A DNA stretch of 13,522 nucleotides from Elusimicrobiota bacterium. GTDB taxonomy: Bacteria; Elusimicrobiota; Elusimicrobia; O2-12-FULL-59-9. Made by a program: the position numbers and the translations under genes. Shown one piece after another: positions 13,310 to 13,522 of the stretch. The notes under the pieces are model-generated. The model was given only the letters and a program-made list of their open reading frames with translations. It was not told the DNA's origin and made no database searches. Within the stretch, counting starts at the first letter, position 1. Each line of letters starts with the position of its first letter. The DNA is taken from positions 1 to 13,522 of the forward strand of contig JACQRQ010000048.1 of assembly GCA_016206405.1 (NCBI GenBank). Reading direction: 5' to 3'.

Positions 13310-13522
13310 GTTTTCCGGCGTGTCCGGGTTGATCACGTAGACGTCTGCGTATGGCTCGAGTTCTCCCAAACGACGCGCCAGCTCCCCGAGCTGGCCGACG
13401 CAGCGCGCTCAGAAGAAGCCCATGTGGAAGATCAGAAGCGTAGGCCGTCCGCGGACGGGAACGGTGTGGACTCGTCCATCGGCATCCGGCAGGTGCAGGG
13501 CGGGGGCGGTCCGTCCCACGAG
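13085..13522 (-). CDS. Candidate selenoprotein: AhpC/TSA (peroxiredoxin/thioredoxin)-fold protein with UxxC motif (N-terminus cut by window edge)
   Basis: Reading the minus strand from the window edge gives VGRTAPALHLPDADG, the typical redoxin opening, then GRPTLLIFHMGFF, an in-frame TGA (13411-13409), ARC, GQLGELARRLGEL, VYVINPDTPENSRKL, VPILLDPRYGGARRYDL and VGYVAIDSTGIVKVQRVD. This is a complete AhpC/TSA-like fold for 145 codons from the edge, with normal homology on both sides of the TGA. The TGA stands at the first cysteine of the active-site CxxC, giving U38-A-R-C41 counted from the edge. Sec at this place is known in Prx-like and Trx-like bacterial selenoproteins. A SECIS-like hairpin follows. 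A conventional caller would start at the TTG at 13369 and miss the active site. It probably acts as a thiol oxidoreductase or peroxidase. Alternatives are a C-to-stop nonsense mutation or a base error. The stop at 13085 lies downstream of the YHS domain, with convergent orientation. Confidence 0.75.
13377..13411 (-). promoter_or_regulatory. UGA codon plus bacterial SECIS-like hairpin
   Basis: After the TGA (13411-13409) come 13 bases, then a perfect 8-bp stem GCCAGCTC (13395-13388) / GAGCTGGC (13384-13377) closing a GGG loop (13387-13385). The first loop G is 22 bases past the UGA. Known bacterial SECIS elements are a stem-loop directly after UGA, with one or more G at the start of a small apical loop roughly 16-37 bases downstream; this fits. 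SelB recruitment is inferred. Confidence 0.6.

Noticed and set aside
13085..13369. A 94-residue redoxin frame beginning at TTG 13369
   Set aside because: The homology continues upstream through the TGA into a normal AhpC/TSA N-terminus, so this start would discard the active site.

Overview
The window is a dense, high-GC (about 60% by eye) bacterial segment, apparently from a Gram-negative-type or environmental lineage. Elusimicrobiota is a weak guess from overall gene style and cannot be established here. Nearly everything from 12859 down to 1 lies on the minus strand, with gaps of 2-24 bases or small overlaps. The one larger gap (xseB-tlyA) is filled by a palindromic repeat.

In the direction of transcription (right to left) the minus-strand array is: 5'-truncated xseA, xseB, a 162-bp imperfect palindromic repeat element, tlyA (S4-domain rRNA 2'-O-methyltransferase), a HEAT-repeat protein, a GT4 glycosyltransferase, a DPM1-like GT2, an alpha-D-phosphohexomutase, a flippase fused to a second GT4, a rhamnosyltransferase-like GT2, a sugar-nucleotidyltransferase with a left-handed beta-helix tail, metK, a PmtA-like SAM methyltransferase, and scoA (CoA-transferase subunit A, cut by the left edge). 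The central block reads as a glycan pathway. The mutase and nucleotidyltransferase make an activated sugar, the DPM1-like enzyme can make a polyprenyl-phosphate sugar, the GT2/GT4 enzymes assemble an oligosaccharide, and the flippase exports it. MetK sits directly upstream of a SAM-consuming putative lipid methyltransferase.

The right end (about 12824-13522) breaks this picture. XseA homology stops abruptly just before its conserved GAAIRD segment, and two unrelated convergent genes follow. One is a plus-strand YHS-domain protein. The other is a minus-strand AhpC/TSA-thioredoxin-fold protein whose reading frame runs continuously through an in-frame TGA. That TGA occupies the first position of a C-x-x-C redox motif (UARC) and is followed at the right distance by a perfect 8-bp GC-rich hairpin with a GGG loop. 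This is a strong candidate selenoprotein, and ordinary ORF calling would truncate it. The segment could be a real insertion or a contig chimera.

The other notable signals are the palindromic repeat, which supplies the last codons of xseB and apparently the ribosome binding site of tlyA, and the in-frame flippase-GT4 fusion, which keeps a strong internal Shine-Dalgarno and ATG at the domain border. I saw no RNA genes, CRISPR arrays or convincing rho-independent terminators, and no stretch over 300 bases lacks a gene.
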